Of a stretch of DNA of 33,431 nt, positions 16,918 through 25,603 are shown in pieces. Numbering within the stretch: position 1 is the first letter of the stretch; the number at the start of each line of letters is the position of its first letter. Below the pieces are notes generated by a model. It was not told the DNA's origin. It saw only the letters and a list, made by a program, of their open reading frames with translations, and made no database searches. The stretch is from Cytobacillus eiseniae (GTDB taxonomy: Bacteria; Bacillota; Bacilli; Bacillales; Cytobacillaceae). The stretch is from NCBI RefSeq assembly GCF_017874625.1, contig NZ_JAGIKZ010000033.1, positions 1 through 33,431 of the forward strand, in the 5' to 3' direction. The translations under genes and the position numbers were made by a program.

Positions 16918-17346
16918 ATGAAACCGAGAATTACTGTCATTACATTAGGTGTGGATCATTTGGAAAGGTCGCTGAAATTTTACCGAGATGGTCTTGGGCT
17001 ACAGACAGAAGGCATACAAGGTGAAGAGTTTGAGCATGGAGCAGTTGTCTTCTTTGATTTACAAAACGGCTTGAAGTTAGCCCTGTGGAATCGAAAAGAT
17101 CTGGCCAATGAGGCGAAGGTTCGTCAAACTTCCCCAAGTCCGACCGAATGTACAATTGGGCATAATGTAGGAAGCAAGGAAGAAGTCGATATGGTTATGG
17201 AACAAGCTAGAAAAGCTGGAGCTGTGATTCCAGACGAAGCACATGATACTTTTTGGGGTGGATACGCTGGACATTTCCAAGACCCAGATGGACATCTTTG
17301 GGAAGTCGTTTGGAATCCACAGTGGGATCTAGAATTCATGCTATAA
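16918..17346 (+). CDS. VOC family (glyoxalase/bleomycin resistance-like) protein
   Basis: A protein of 142 residues built as two beta-alpha-beta-beta-beta modules. The first is ITVITLGVDHLERSLKFYRDGLGLQ and ends in HGAVVFFDL; the second ends in FQDPDGHLWEVVWN, the classic C-terminal VOC motif. Members bind a metal and act as glyoxalases, dioxygenases, or binding proteins for antibiotics; the substrate cannot be read from sequence. The ATG at 16918 is preceded by GGAGG at 16901-16905, a rather long 12-nt spacing. It is convergent with asnS and shares the terminator between them. Confidence 0.88.
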   Translation: MKPRITVITLGVDHLERSLKFYRDGLGLQTEGIQGEEFEHGAVVFFDLQNGLKLALWNRKDLANEAKVRQTSPSPTECTIGHNVGSKEEVDMVMEQARKAGAVIPDEAHDTFWGGYAGHFQDPDGHLWEVVWNPQWDLEFML

Positions 17347-17351
17347 AAAAT

Positions 17352-17379
17352 AATAGGACGCCGCAGCGTCCTATTTTTA
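17352..17379. terminator. bidirectional terminator between VOC gene and asnS
   Basis: TAGGACGC-cgca-GCGTCCTA is a perfect 8-bp stem, with A-runs on the left and T-runs on the right, so it can end both converging transcripts. Confidence 0.85.
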
Positions 17380-17385
17380 TAAAAA

Positions 17386-18777
17386 TTAAAAATCTGAATT
17401 TCCTGGTGTACGTGGGAATGGAATGACATCGCGGATGTTCTTCATGCCAGTTAAATACATGATTAGTCGTTCAAAGCCAATTCCATAGCCAGAATGCTTG
17501 GTGCCACCGTATTTTCTAAGCTCGAGGTACCACCAGTAATCTTCTTCCGCCATTCCTAGCTCTTTGATTCGATTTGCAAGGACGTCTTCTCTTTCTTCCC
17601 GCTGGCTTCCCCCGATTAACTCGCCAATTCCAGGAACTAATAGGTCAGTCGCAGCGACTGTCTTGCCATCTTCATTTGCTCTCATGTAAAATGCTTTAAT
17701 TTCTTTCGGATAGTCGGTTACATAGACAGGACGCTTGAATACTTCTTCGCTAAGATAACGTTCATGCTCTGTCTGCAAATCTGTTCCCCATTCAACAGGG
17801 TAGTCAAATTCCTTCTTAGCGTTCATTAATAATTCAACCGCTTCGGTATAAGTCACTCTACCAAAGTCAGCGTTTAATGCATTCTCTAATCTTTCAATCA
17901 GAGTCTTATCGATGAAGCTATTAAAGAAAGCCATTTCTTCAGGCGCATGATCAAAAACATATTGAATGACATACTTGACCATTTCTTCACCAAGGTCCAT
18001 AATGTCCGGTAATTCAGCAAAGGCAACTTCCGGCTCAATCATCCAGAATTCAGCGGCATGACGCGCTGTATTCGAGTTTTCTGCTCTAAATGTCGGACCA
18101 AAAGTGTATACATTACGGAATGCAAGAGCAAAGGTTTCGGCATTTAATTGCCCGCTAACCGTTAAGTTGGATTCTTTGCCGAAGAAATCTGCACTTTCAT
18201 CCACTTGGCCGTCTTGATTTTTTGGCAGCTTGTTCAAATCCATCGCTGTCACGCGGAACATTTCTCCAGCGCCTTCTGTATCACTTCCAGTAATAATTGG
18301 CGTATGTACATTTACAAATCCTTTGTCTTGGAAGAATTTATGAATCGCGTAAGAGGCAAGTGATCTCACTCTGAAAACGGCTGAGAACGTATTGGCTCTC
18401 GGACGTAAATGAGCGATTGTTCTTAAATATTCAAGTGAATGTCTCTTTTTTTGCAAAGGATAATCGGTATCTGATAATCCTTCAATAACGATTTTTGTCG
18501 CTTTAATCTCAAAAGGCTGTTTCATTTCAGGCGTTGGAACAAATTCACCCTCTACTAAAACAGAGGAGCTAATAGGCAACTTCGTAATGTCTTTGAAGTT
18601 ATCAAGGGTATCCTCAAAAATGACTTGGACATTTTTAAAAAATGTTCCGTCGTTCAATTCCATGAAGCCGATGGATTTGGAATCACGAAGCGTACGGATC
18701 CACCCTGAAATTTGAACCGTTTGATCCTTAAAATCCTCTTGTTTTCTGTATAAATCTTTCACTACAGTCTTTATCAT
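17386..18777 (-). CDS. asnS: asparaginyl-tRNA synthetase
   Basis: A class IIb aminoacyl-tRNA synthetase of 463 residues, the length of the long bacterial AsnS form. It activates asparagine with ATP and charges tRNA-Asn. The N-terminal OB-fold ([19 protein letters not shown]) binds the anticodon. Catalytic motif 2 is [19 protein letters not shown], and motif 3 is [14 protein letters not shown] near the C-terminus. I start at 18777: AAGGAGA (18784-18790) is then 6 nt upstream, whereas the ATG at 18783 abuts it. A T-box leader with an AAC specifier precedes the gene, so transcription should rise when tRNA-Asn is uncharged, and this supports AsnS over AspS. The T-box also argues for a biosynthetic rather than a mobile origin. 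Confidence 0.96.
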   Translation of the reverse strand: MIKTVVKDLYRKQEDFKDQTVQISGWIRTLRDSKSIGFMELNDGTFFKNVQVIFEDTLDNFKDITKLPISSSVLVEGEFVPTPEMKQPFEIKATKIVIEGLSDTDYPLQKKRHSLEYLRTIAHLRPRANTFSAVFRVRSLASYAIHKFFQDKGFVNVHTPIITGSDTEGAGEMFRVTAMDLNKLPKNQDGQVDESADFFGKESNLTVSGQLNAETFALAFRNVYTFGPTFRAENSNTARHAAEFWMIEPEVAFAELPDIMDLGEEMVKYVIQYVFDHAPEEMAFFNSFIDKTLIERLENALNADFGRVTYTEAVELLMNAKKEFDYPVEWGTDLQTEHERYLSEEVFKRPVYVTDYPKEIKAFYMRANEDGKTVAATDLLVPGIGELIGGSQREEREDVLANRIKELGMAEEDYWWYLELRKYGGTKHSGYGIGFERLIMYLTGMKNIRDVIPFPRTPGNSDF

Positions 18778-18804
18778 AATCATTCTCCTTATGATAGTAT
18801 TCAT

Positions 18805-19060
18805 AATAAAAAAAGCCTTCATCCCCTAAAAAAAGGGACGAAAGGCTTGCTTCCGCGGTACCACCCAAATTGTCATTATATGACCAACTTTAAAGCTAAA
18901 TGCTAAACCCAGTCAGATAACGTGCTGGCAACGTCTAAGCCTACTTAAGAATGTCTCTTTCGGTTAGAACTCAAAGGTGTTCTTCATTTATGCTTCATCA
19001 CCAGGCTTCCACCGTCCCTGGCTCGCTATCGAATACAGCAAAAACTACTTTCCTTATCAA
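18805..19060 (-). ncRNA. T-box riboswitch leader of asnS
   Basis: Read on the minus strand. The leader has the conserved T-box sequence TGGTACCGCGG (complement of 18853-18863), a Stem I region with AAGGAAAGTAG and AGCGAGC near its 5' end, and a specifier loop segment GAGTTCTAACCG. The specifier codon AAC (complement of 18963-18965) is asparagine, matching the downstream gene. Uncharged tRNA-Asn should pair with AAC and the T-box bulge to favour antitermination. Confidence 0.95.
18806..18848 (-). terminator. T-box leader terminator
   Basis: On the minus strand AAGCCTTTCGTCCC pairs with GGGGATGAAGGCTT, with a T-run after it. It competes with the antiterminator that contains TGGTACCGCGG. Confidence 0.9.
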
Positions 19061-19246
19061 CGATTTAAACATATATCGATTATTAATTCATTTTATGATG
19101 CTAATTTATCATAAAACATAATCCTTTGTCTAGTTGCCCCAAAGGAGCTATAAGTTAGAACCTTTATTTACGTGATAATAGTTGCCATAATAAGAACGAT
19201 CCAATGCGATGTTAAAACTCCCAAAGGAATAATATGCGTAAATAAC

Positions 19247-19414
19247 AGGACACACGTTCCGCTATTCGCAAGAATAATGGTGCTTTTACATTTTTATCGG
19301 ACACACGTTCCGAAAAGTGTGTTATTTTCACCTTATAAGTAATAAATAACGTACTTAGTGTCCGGAAACTCCCCAAAATAGCTTGATTTATGATAATAAC
19401 GTACTCCATGTCCG
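19247..19414. repeat. second repeat array: four CGGACAC-type units at about 51-nt spacing
   Basis: Four 15-nt cores lie at 19247-19261 (AGGACACACGTTCCG), 19298-19312 (CGGACACACGTTCCG), 19350-19364 and 19400-19414. The last two read CGGACACTAAGTACG and CGGACATGGAGTACG on the minus strand. Centres are 51, 52 and 50 nt apart. The first two units are on the plus strand and the last two inverted, so the whole array is an imperfect palindrome. TATTC-gcaa-GAATA sits between units 1 and 2. It lies in the 650-nt gap between the T-box leader and the DUF3231 gene. The sequence is unrelated to arrays A-D except for the CGGA/TCCG ends. Confidence 0.75.
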
Positions 19415-19437
19415 CAAAAAAAGGTAGGAAATGAAAC

Positions 19438-19465
19438 GCATGGATTTTTACACAGGAATCCATGC
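19438..19465. other. perfect 9-bp hairpin beside the second repeat array
   Basis: GCATGGATT (19438-19446) pairs with AATCCATGC (19457-19465) over a 10-nt loop. No T-run follows on either strand, so it is not a typical terminator. Sequence from 19466 to 19547 shows no other feature. Confidence 0.6.
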
Positions 19466-19547
19466 CTTGTGTTTGTTCCTTCTATTGCGCCTTTTGCTGT
19501 GATTTCGAATGTTTGTATATTAGAAGCGACTTATGCCATTTAAATTT

Positions 19548-19613
19548 TTATTCTGTATATCCTATTACTTCTCCAATAAATTCACCATCATCTGCCTCGA
19601 AACCAATCATCAT
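19548..19613 (-). pseudogene. possible coding remnant
   Basis: A 21-codon frame reading MIGFEADDGEFIGEVIGYTE after two Met codons has protein-like composition, but there is no good ribosome binding site and no continuation upstream. It may be the tail of a lost gene. Very tentative. Confidence 0.2.
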
Positions 19614-19708
19614 TAGAGCGTTTTATTTCGTTTAAACTAGATTCGTCAGGATTTTGACACAATAGCAGGAAAAAAACAAAAGGAGTTGTACAACGCACAA
19701 TCTTTGTC

Positions 19709-20725
19709 TTATTTCTTTGTCTTGTTTACGATTGATTTTCTGTCGATCGTTTCAGGAAGTTTTTCAAACCATCCATGTTTGACCATAATATTGTAACTAA
19801 AAGCGCCGGCTTCTGTTTCATGAGTAAATACTTTCAAATAGTTGACAAGTATATCCGATCTGAAGCTGGAACCTAATGATGCACCATAATAAGTAAGTGC
19901 TGCATTTACTAAAAATCCTGCGTGAAACATTAACAACTTGTCCGAAAAAGGGCTTATAGTGGAATCAGTAATCTCAGCATCCCATTTCTCAGGTATTGGT
20001 AAATGATCTTCTCGTAATATTGCATCAAAGCTATCTGCATCTTTCCCTGCTAATTTAACATTTTTTAACATGAAATTTCTAACATCTTCCTGCTTTGCCA
20101 CCTGACTAAAACCTAAACTTAACGAACGGATAAAGCCAGTTTTCTTTGAATTAAAAAATAGGGTGCTAATCTCGGAGCTGTTCAGTGGTCTTTTGTCTCC
20201 AATTAAATCTGAAATCATTCCTGTCGATTCCATAAAAGTTGTACCTTGAGGCGAAGGAATAATGGGGACACTTGAATATTTTGGTTCGTTTTTAAACAGT
20301 TCCACTATTTTTTGAAACAATTCCTTAGAAGAAATTGTACATTCAGTAAAATAATCTTGAATGTCTGATCTTTCCGAGTTTGTTATAGCTAAGCTATAAG
20401 CGGTTATCCCATGTACAGTCATAATATAGGAGTAAAAGAGTAAAAATTGGTCAGAAAACAGACGCGGGGCATTCATATTTACATCACTTTTAGTAAATCC
20501 TATTGGAACTTGGAAATTTGCATTTTTTAAGAATGCGGTGATTTTTCTAATATGGGTCTCTGCTAACTGTAAAGAAAGTTCTAAAATAGGTTTGATCTCT
20601 TTGTTTTCAATTATGCTAAGAAAGTATTTGTACACACATATGGCCATGCTATCGCCTTGATATTGAAGCCAAAATGCGGATGCTTCTGCAGCGGTTAAAG
20701 TTTTTGTTTTCTTAAGAATCCCCAA
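19709..20725 (-). CDS. DUF3231 family protein
   Basis: A mainly helical protein of 338 residues made of two similar halves. Each half has a segment like FSDQFLLFYSYIM or FSDKLLMFHAGFL preceded by a proline-rich stretch (FQVPIGF in the first, LPIPEKW in the second), as expected for DUF3231, a ferritin-like two-domain family common in endospore formers. Its biochemical role is unknown. Start is TTG at 20725 because GGAGG lies 8 nt before it; the ATG at 20740 lies on the upstream side of that site. The gap upstream shows no convincing SigG or SigK promoter, so sporulation control is only a guess from the family. Confidence 0.82.
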   Translation of the reverse strand: MGILKKTKTLTAAEASAFWLQYQGDSMAICVYKYFLSIIENKEIKPILELSLQLAETHIRKITAFLKNANFQVPIGFTKSDVNMNAPRLFSDQFLLFYSYIMTVHGITAYSLAITNSERSDIQDYFTECTISSKELFQKIVELFKNEPKYSSVPIIPSPQGTTFMESTGMISDLIGDKRPLNSSEISTLFFNSKKTGFIRSLSLGFSQVAKQEDVRNFMLKNVKLAGKDADSFDAILREDHLPIPEKWDAEITDSTISPFSDKLLMFHAGFLVNAALTYYGASLGSSFRSDILVNYLKVFTHETEAGAFSYNIMVKHGWFEKLPETIDRKSIVNKTKK

Positions 20726-21174
20726 AGGAAAAACCTCCATTTTGTTAAACTCAGATTATTGAAGGAATTTTTGAATGCACTTTTGTTAGGGTTTATGAAG
20801 TCAAGAGCAACAATTCATCCTTTTCTGTTATGCTTTCCAGCTCCCCAAAAAATATGTGGCGGAGGGGGCGATAAGCATAGCTATTAATTATTGCAATATT
20901 CAAGGGAATCAATTGACTAATTGAGGAATTCTATTAAACTGAAAATAGCATGATCCTCTAACACTAATCCGCCAGTCTTTATTTGCCTTTTCTCTCTCCA
21001 ATTGAAGACATATTCTCATTGACACTCGTTTATTCAAAATCTATTTGAAGTTTTAACGATTCATTCGTGGCATCTCGAATCTGCATGCAAAATTTAATAG
21101 TAGAAGAAATGGAGGTTTCTAAATTAGTCAATAAAATGATAGATTACTAAAAATTGAATAGGAGGAAGAATGCG
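20726..21174. other. divergent intergenic region without a gene
   Basis: About 450 nt between the DUF3231 gene and the nuclease-like gene. It contains the two ribosome binding sites and AT-rich sequence. I see no strong hairpin, array unit, or convincing promoter pair. Confidence 0.4.
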
Positions 21175-21840
21175 ATGGGATTTGAAGAAGAATACGAGGC
21201 CTTTCTGAATGCTCACTTGCAGGCAAGAGCTGGTGAACGGCTGCGGCGCTTGCAAGAAGGACATAATCAGGCTGAAATGTTGTTTTTGAAGCAAGTATGG
21301 TGGCCGTTATTTTACCAATTCAACTATCTTCATCCAGAATATGAAGTCGATGATTTTAAGGATGGCAAAAGGTATCTGGATTTTGCTTATATTCGTCCTG
21401 CCATCCGGATTTGCTTTGAGATCGACGGGTATGGCCCGCACTTAAAGAGCATAAGCAGATGGCAATTTTCTGACAGCCTTGAGCGTCAAAACCAGTTGGT
21501 GATTGACGGATGGACAGTGATCCGCTTTTCTTATGACCAAGTGAATGAAAAGCCCCGACGATGCCAACAGATTGTTCAGCAAGTGATTGGCCAATCGCTA
21601 GGTGATGAACTAGACCAAACATCTTTATCCTTTGTCGAAAAGGAAGTGCTACGGCTTGCGATTCGAAACGGAGAAGCCATTTCTCCGATAGAAGTAGAGA
21701 GGGATTTGAAGCTAAGTGACAAGACCGTAAAAAAGGCACTTTCTCAACTAGTCGATAAAAAGCTGTTAATCCCTGCATCTGGGATGAAAAGGGTCCGCTC
21801 TTATCAGCTAGGAAATCAGGTTAAGCACCCGTTCAGATAA
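21175..21840 (+). CDS. Vsr/DUF559-like endonuclease-fold protein with C-terminal winged helix
   Basis: A protein of 221 residues in two parts. Residues about 40-135 resemble PD-(D/E)xK nucleases of the Vsr/DUF559 group: RYLDFAYI, then CFEIDGYGPH, then RQNQLVIDGWTVIRFSYDQV. The Asp in LDFAY and the Glu and Asp of FEIDG would be the metal ligands. Residues about 150-215 look like a winged helix (LRLAIRNGEAISPIEVER, DKTVKKALSQLVDKKLL) that could bind DNA. ATG at 21175 follows AGGAGG (21160-21165). The C-terminal residues VKHPFR and the stop codon lie in the left flank of repeat array C, suggesting the repeat inserted at, or grew into, the gene's end. No methyltransferase partner is nearby, so restriction is not supported. 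Confidence 0.65.
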   Translation: MGFEEEYEAFLNAHLQARAGERLRRLQEGHNQAEMLFLKQVWWPLFYQFNYLHPEYEVDDFKDGKRYLDFAYIRPAIRICFEIDGYGPHLKSISRWQFSDSLERQNQLVIDGWTVIRFSYDQVNEKPRRCQQIVQQVIGQSLGDELDQTSLSFVEKEVLRLAIRNGEAISPIEVERDLKLSDKTVKKALSQLVDKKLLIPASGMKRVRSYQLGNQVKHPFR

Positions 21841-22029
21841 ATAAGCGGAAAAACTCCGCCTATTTAGAAAATAGATTAAAAAATACCTTAAATAGACGGA
21901 AAAACTCCGCCTATTTCCACAAATAACGTGAAAATCGGGGATTTTTCGTTGGATAAGCGGAATTTTTCCGCTTATTTTCTCCAAAACGACCTCCATTTTG
22001 CATTTAACCGGAAAAATTCCGCTTATTTT
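21838..22029. repeat. composite palindromic repeat array C (four units)
   Basis: Cores at 21845-21859, 21896-21910, 21957-21971 and 22008-22022 have centres exactly 51, 61 and 51 nt apart. The middle spacer holds AAAATC-ggg-GATTTT and the third CAAAA...TTTTG. The array's first unit starts on the stop codon of the nuclease-like gene. The rest of the gap to 22378 shows no gene; it contains the chemotaxis promoter near 22299. Confidence 0.92.
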
Positions 22030-22298
22030 CTTTTATGGTGCTTTGAGTTTAGCAATCTAATAGATTTCTCAAAAAAAATCGAAGGGGTTTTTCCGATAAT
22101 CAATTAATTCCGCGAGAAAAAAGGAATGAAAGGACAAAATAGCTATAGAGTACTGGCCTATCGGTGTACATTAAATTGCCCTTGGAATAGTTGCGGGTTA
22201 CGAACTTAAACTCAAACGCCTTTCGCTAACAAGGAATATGTCTATTAAAGTCTTGGAGTGTATGCCAATCATTACCAAAAAGAGATCGGTAGAATCAC

Positions 22299-22326
22299 TA
22301 AATAAAACGATGAGCCTAGACGATAC
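22299..22326 (+). promoter_or_regulatory. SigD-like promoter of the chemotaxis receptor gene
   Basis: TAAA (22299-22302) and GACGATAC (22319-22326) are 16 nt apart; the SigD consensus is TAAA-N14-16-GCCGATAT, so the -10 matches 6 of 8. Receptor genes in Bacillus are commonly SigD-dependent, and the site ends 52 nt before the start codon. Confidence 0.55.
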
Positions 22327-22378
22327 AATTTATATAGAAATCTAAAAAAATTGTAAAATAGGAGTGAATAGGAGAATT

Positions 22379-24436
22379 ATGCATCGTAAGAAAAGTATTG
22401 CAACATCGTTAATCTCGTTTATTATTCCTATCATTATCATTGCGCTGATCGTTATATCTACCATTGGTTATACATTTTCAAAACAAATTATTACGAGCCA
22501 ATTAGATTATGCAATGAATACGAAGATTCAAGAATCGGTACAAAGAATCAACACGATTTTAGAAAAGGAAAAAGGGATCGCACAAAGTCTAGCAAAAACA
22601 ATTGAAGTGAATGCAGATGTGCTATCGGAAAATGCTTATAATGGATTGTTAGAAAACTATATCCCGATGTACAATGAAACATTTAGTATGGGGATTTGGT
22701 TTGAACCATTGGCTTTTAAAGGAAAAGAAAAGTATGCACCATTTGCATATAGGGATGGAGAGAGTATTGTCACTGATGATTCGTATACAGTCGGAAATCT
22801 AGATATATGGAAAACCGAGTGGTATGAAGTAGGCTCACAACCAGAGGGTGGGTGGACAACCGCATATGATGACCCCTCTACGAATGTTTCAATGGTTACT
22901 GCTGCCTATCCTTTTAAAAATCAGAAGGACGATTTAATGGGTGTCGTGTCAGTTGATGTTGATATTAGCAGTATTCAAAAGTTAATTACTGAAACTGAAA
23001 TTGATTACGATGGAACGGCTTTATTAGTACAGGGGGATGGTGTTCTTCTCGGTGGTGTAGAGGAAAATCTTTTAATAAAGGAAAACATTTTGGACGACAA
23101 AAATGCCTCTCTTGTTAAAGCATCTGAATACATGTTAGCGAATGAGGATGGAATAACAGATTATACGATTGATAATGAAAAGTATATTTTCTATTTTTCT
23201 ACCATTCCTCATACAAATTGGAAGATCGCTGCAAGTGTAAGTGAAAATAACTTATTTAATAGTTTAAATAACCTGTTACGTATTTTTGTTCTATCTAGTA
23301 TTGTTTCGATTATCATTGTCACTGCCGTTATCGTTGTTTATTCGAACCGTATGGGAAAAACAGCGAAGAAATATAGCGGAATTGCCGAAGTCGTTGCCGA
23401 GGGTGATTTAGTAAACGAATTTATAGAGAAAGATTTGGCAAGAAAAGACGAGCTCGGGGATATTGGAAGAGCGTTGAACACGATGCAAACTAACTTAACA
23501 GATGTGATCAAAAGCTTTCAAACGAATGCCTTAAGCATTGATGACCATGCCCAAAACTTAACATTCTTTTCGCAGCAGATGAGCGCTACTTCGGAAAATG
23601 TCGCAGCAGCGATCACGACGGTTGCTGAAGGAGCATCCATGCAGCATGAGAATTTAACAAGTATAAATAAAAGAATCAATCAATTTGGAACAAGCTTGGA
23701 TTCGATGAATCACTCGATAAATGAAGTGGATTCTTCAGCAAATTCGATTATAAGTATGGCGAATGAAAGCAGTCAAGAAATGAGTAAGATGACGGTTTCT
23801 TTTGAATCACTGAACGAGACTTTTAAGGAATTGATTGAACGAGTGAAGTCGGTTGAAGGAAATATTCGCAATGTAAATGAGATGACAGAAATCATAAATT
23901 CCATTTCTGACCAGACGAACTTGCTTGCATTAAATGCAGCCATTGAAGCTGCTAGAGCGGGAGAATCAGGAAAGGGCTTTGCTGTTGTTGCAAATGAAAT
24001 AAGGAACTTAGCAGAGAAAAGCAAAGAGTTTTCTGGAAAAATTGATTCAATCATTAAAGGTGTATCACAAGACACTGGTAAAATGGTTGCTTCAACTGAA
24101 GAGGTTAATAAAGAAATTCGCTTACAAAGAGAGCAGTTAGATGCGACGATTCATTCTTTTGAGGAAATCATTCAGGCGATTGAGAGCATTTCACCTAAAA
24201 TAAAGGAAACGAAAGAATCCTCCGTAAAGATTCAAGAAGAAAAAGATCGAATACTTGAAGAAATCGATCAAACCGGAGCAATAGCAGAGGATGTAGCTGC
24301 ATCGGCAGAGGAAATTTCAGCATCTGCAGAAGAAATGTCTGCTTCAACCGAAGAAGTCACTGCTTCAGCTGTGAGCTTAGGTGAAATGACCAATGAAATG
24401 AGAAACAAAATGAACTTCTTTAAGATTAAGAAATAG
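22379..24436 (+). CDS. methyl-accepting chemotaxis protein
   Basis: A transmembrane chemoreceptor of 685 residues. TM1 is near residues 7-30 ([20 protein letters not shown]). An extracellular dCache-like sensor follows, with WFEP, a [16 protein letters not shown] segment, and [11 protein letters not shown]2 is near residues 300-322. A HAMP segment then leads to the cytoplasmic coiled coil, whose hairpin tip is [30 protein letters not shown]. The arginine of the amino-acid-binding dCache motif is missing before WY, so the ligand is probably not an amino acid. The C-terminus has [16 protein letters not shown] repeats. Start is ATG at 22379. It couples to CheA/CheW, which are not in the window. 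Confidence 0.95.
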   Translation: MHRKKSIATSLISFIIPIIIIALIVISTIGYTFSKQIITSQLDYAMNTKIQESVQRINTILEKEKGIAQSLAKTIEVNADVLSENAYNGLLENYIPMYNETFSMGIWFEPLAFKGKEKYAPFAYRDGESIVTDDSYTVGNLDIWKTEWYEVGSQPEGGWTTAYDDPSTNVSMVTAAYPFKNQKDDLMGVVSVDVDISSIQKLITETEIDYDGTALLVQGDGVLLGGVEENLLIKENILDDKNASLVKASEYMLANEDGITDYTIDNEKYIFYFSTIPHTNWKIAASVSENNLFNSLNNLLRIFVLSSIVSIIIVTAVIVVYSNRMGKTAKKYSGIAEVVAEGDLVNEFIEKDLARKDELGDIGRALNTMQTNLTDVIKSFQTNALSIDDHAQNLTFFSQQMSATSENVAAAITTVAEGASMQHENLTSINKRINQFGTSLDSMNHSINEVDSSANSIISMANESSQEMSKMTVSFESLNETFKELIERVKSVEGNIRNVNEMTEIINSISDQTNLLALNAAIEAARAGESGKGFAVVANEIRNLAEKSKEFSGKIDSIIKGVSQDTGKMVASTEEVNKEIRLQREQLDATIHSFEEIIQAIESISPKIKETKESSVKIQEEKDRILEEIDQTGAIAEDVAASAEEISASAEEMSASTEEVTASAVSLGEMTNEMRNKMNFFKIKK

Positions 24437-24498
24437 GATTGTTATTGTTAAGTCGTTCAGTTTATTGGGGGAAAATCACAAATACCATGAAAGAAAGA

Positions 24499-24532
24499 GT
24501 GCTAAATCGCAATGATTTTAGCACCTTTTTTT
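24499..24532 (+). terminator. terminator after the chemotaxis receptor gene
   Basis: GTGCTAAATC pairs with GATTTTAGCAC (one bulge), followed by eight nt of mainly T. Confidence 0.75.
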
Positions 24533-24658
24533 CGCTTATTGTATTAATTGCACTGTAACTTGCGGAGCTGCTATTTTTAATGTTTAATGACTGTTATAAT
24601 ATTCAGAAATAGGTGTTAAAAAAGTTAAAGATAAATTGACGATGGGGGTTATTTAATC

Positions 24659-24865
24659 ATGAAAAAAACATGTATTCAATGCCAAACTGAAATGATAGAT
24701 GACTGTAAAGTAACTGTTGAAGGGGATACACCTGGGATGATTATTAGTCAAAAGAGAAAAGGTTCTTTTAATCATGTATCTGCAAAAACGAAAGCTTCTG
24801 TATGTCCAAATTGCGGATTTGTAGCCCTATACATTGATGAATTTAAAGAATTTAAACAGTTATAA
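24659..24865 (+). CDS. small zinc-ribbon protein
   Basis: A 68-residue protein with two CxxC pairs, Cys5/Cys8 (CIQC) and Cys49/Cys52 (CPNC), that should hold one zinc ion. The C-terminal half ends FVALYIDEFKEFKQL. Similar short bacterial proteins are annotated as nucleic-acid-binding, but no target is known. ATG follows GGGGGT with a loose spacing of about 10 nt. A CTTAGA/TCTAAG hairpin just after the stop (24870-24888) might be a weak terminator. No operon partner; the next gene starts 270 nt on. Confidence 0.7.
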   Translation: MKKTCIQCQTEMIDDCKVTVEGDTPGMIISQKRKGSFNHVSAKTKASVCPNCGFVALYIDEFKEFKQL

Positions 24866-25134
24866 AATGCTTAGATTTATAGTCTAAGTATTTGATAATG
24901 CTATTTGTGTATGAGTAAGACTAATTTTGATAAGGAATTTGAGTAGAGATTTTTCATTTTCTCCATGTGATCTAAACAATTATAGTTCATGTTTCCCACT
25001 CTTTACGTGTATTAAATGCATCTTGCTACAAAAATGAGCCAAATGTCGAAGTTAAGTAACCTATTGCAAATCAAATGGACTTCATGTATTATTCTGCCTT
25101 GTAAATTTAAACTTTAAATGAGAAGGGAAATAAT

Positions 25135-25488
25135 ATGATTTCATTTTTTTTAACAGCCGTCCGGTTACTGAAAGCACTTAGGAAGTCATTTTCACATCCT
25201 GTATTTAAGTCATTACTTGCTACTTTATTTTTGATCGTGCTATCAGGCACGTTATTTTATACAAAAATAGAAGGATGGGATGTACTAGATGCGATTTACT
25301 TTGGCGTTGTCAGCCTAATTCCAAGTGGAGTAGATACAGGGTTAAGTCCTGCTACTAACTTAGGGAAAATTTTCACCATGATGTACTTAATCGTTGGGAT
25401 CGGGGTTATGATTGGCCTAATTGGAATCATTGCGAAAGCAGTCATTGACTTTGATTCACTGGAAGAGGGAAAGCGTAAGAAAAAGTGA
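25135..25488 (+). CDS. two-TM ion-channel family protein with aberrant filter
   Basis: A 117-residue protein with the bacterial two-TM channel plan: TM1 at about residues 25-42 (SLLATLFLIVLSGTLFYT), a pore helix (DVLDAIYFGVVS), and TM2 at about 78-103. The segment that normally carries the potassium filter TVGYG reads SLIPSGVDTGLSP (residues 60-72), keeping the flanking pattern but not the filter. It may be non-selective, or no longer a potassium channel; the family is otherwise clear. ATG follows GAAGGGA. A 10-bp hairpin with one bulge overlaps the end of the gene (25488-25518). Confidence 0.7.
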   Translation: MISFFLTAVRLLKALRKSFSHPVFKSLLATLFLIVLSGTLFYTKIEGWDVLDAIYFGVVSLIPSGVDTGLSPATNLGKIFTMMYLIVGIGVMIGLIGIIAKAVIDFDSLEEGKRKKK

Positions 25489-25520
25489 ATAGGTGATGCC
25501 TATAAATATCAGCCTATTTT
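25488..25520 (+). terminator. weak terminator after the channel gene
   Basis: AATAGG-TGAT pairs with ATCA-G-CCTATT around a short loop, followed by TTCT. The T-run is poor. Confidence 0.45.
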
Positions 25521-25603
25521 CTGTAAATCAAAATACATAAGCTAAAGGCACAAGATAGTAGCAAAAAAGCCGAATTAGGGAACATTAAAATGAGGTGTTT
25601 CCT

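Noticed and set aside
19212..19463. An 83-codon minus-strand frame through the second repeat array
   Set aside because: Its sequence is made by the repeat units, there is no good start, and the composition is not protein-like.
21175..21840. Restriction-modification system
   Set aside because: Only the nuclease-like gene is present; no methyltransferase or specificity subunit is seen in the window.
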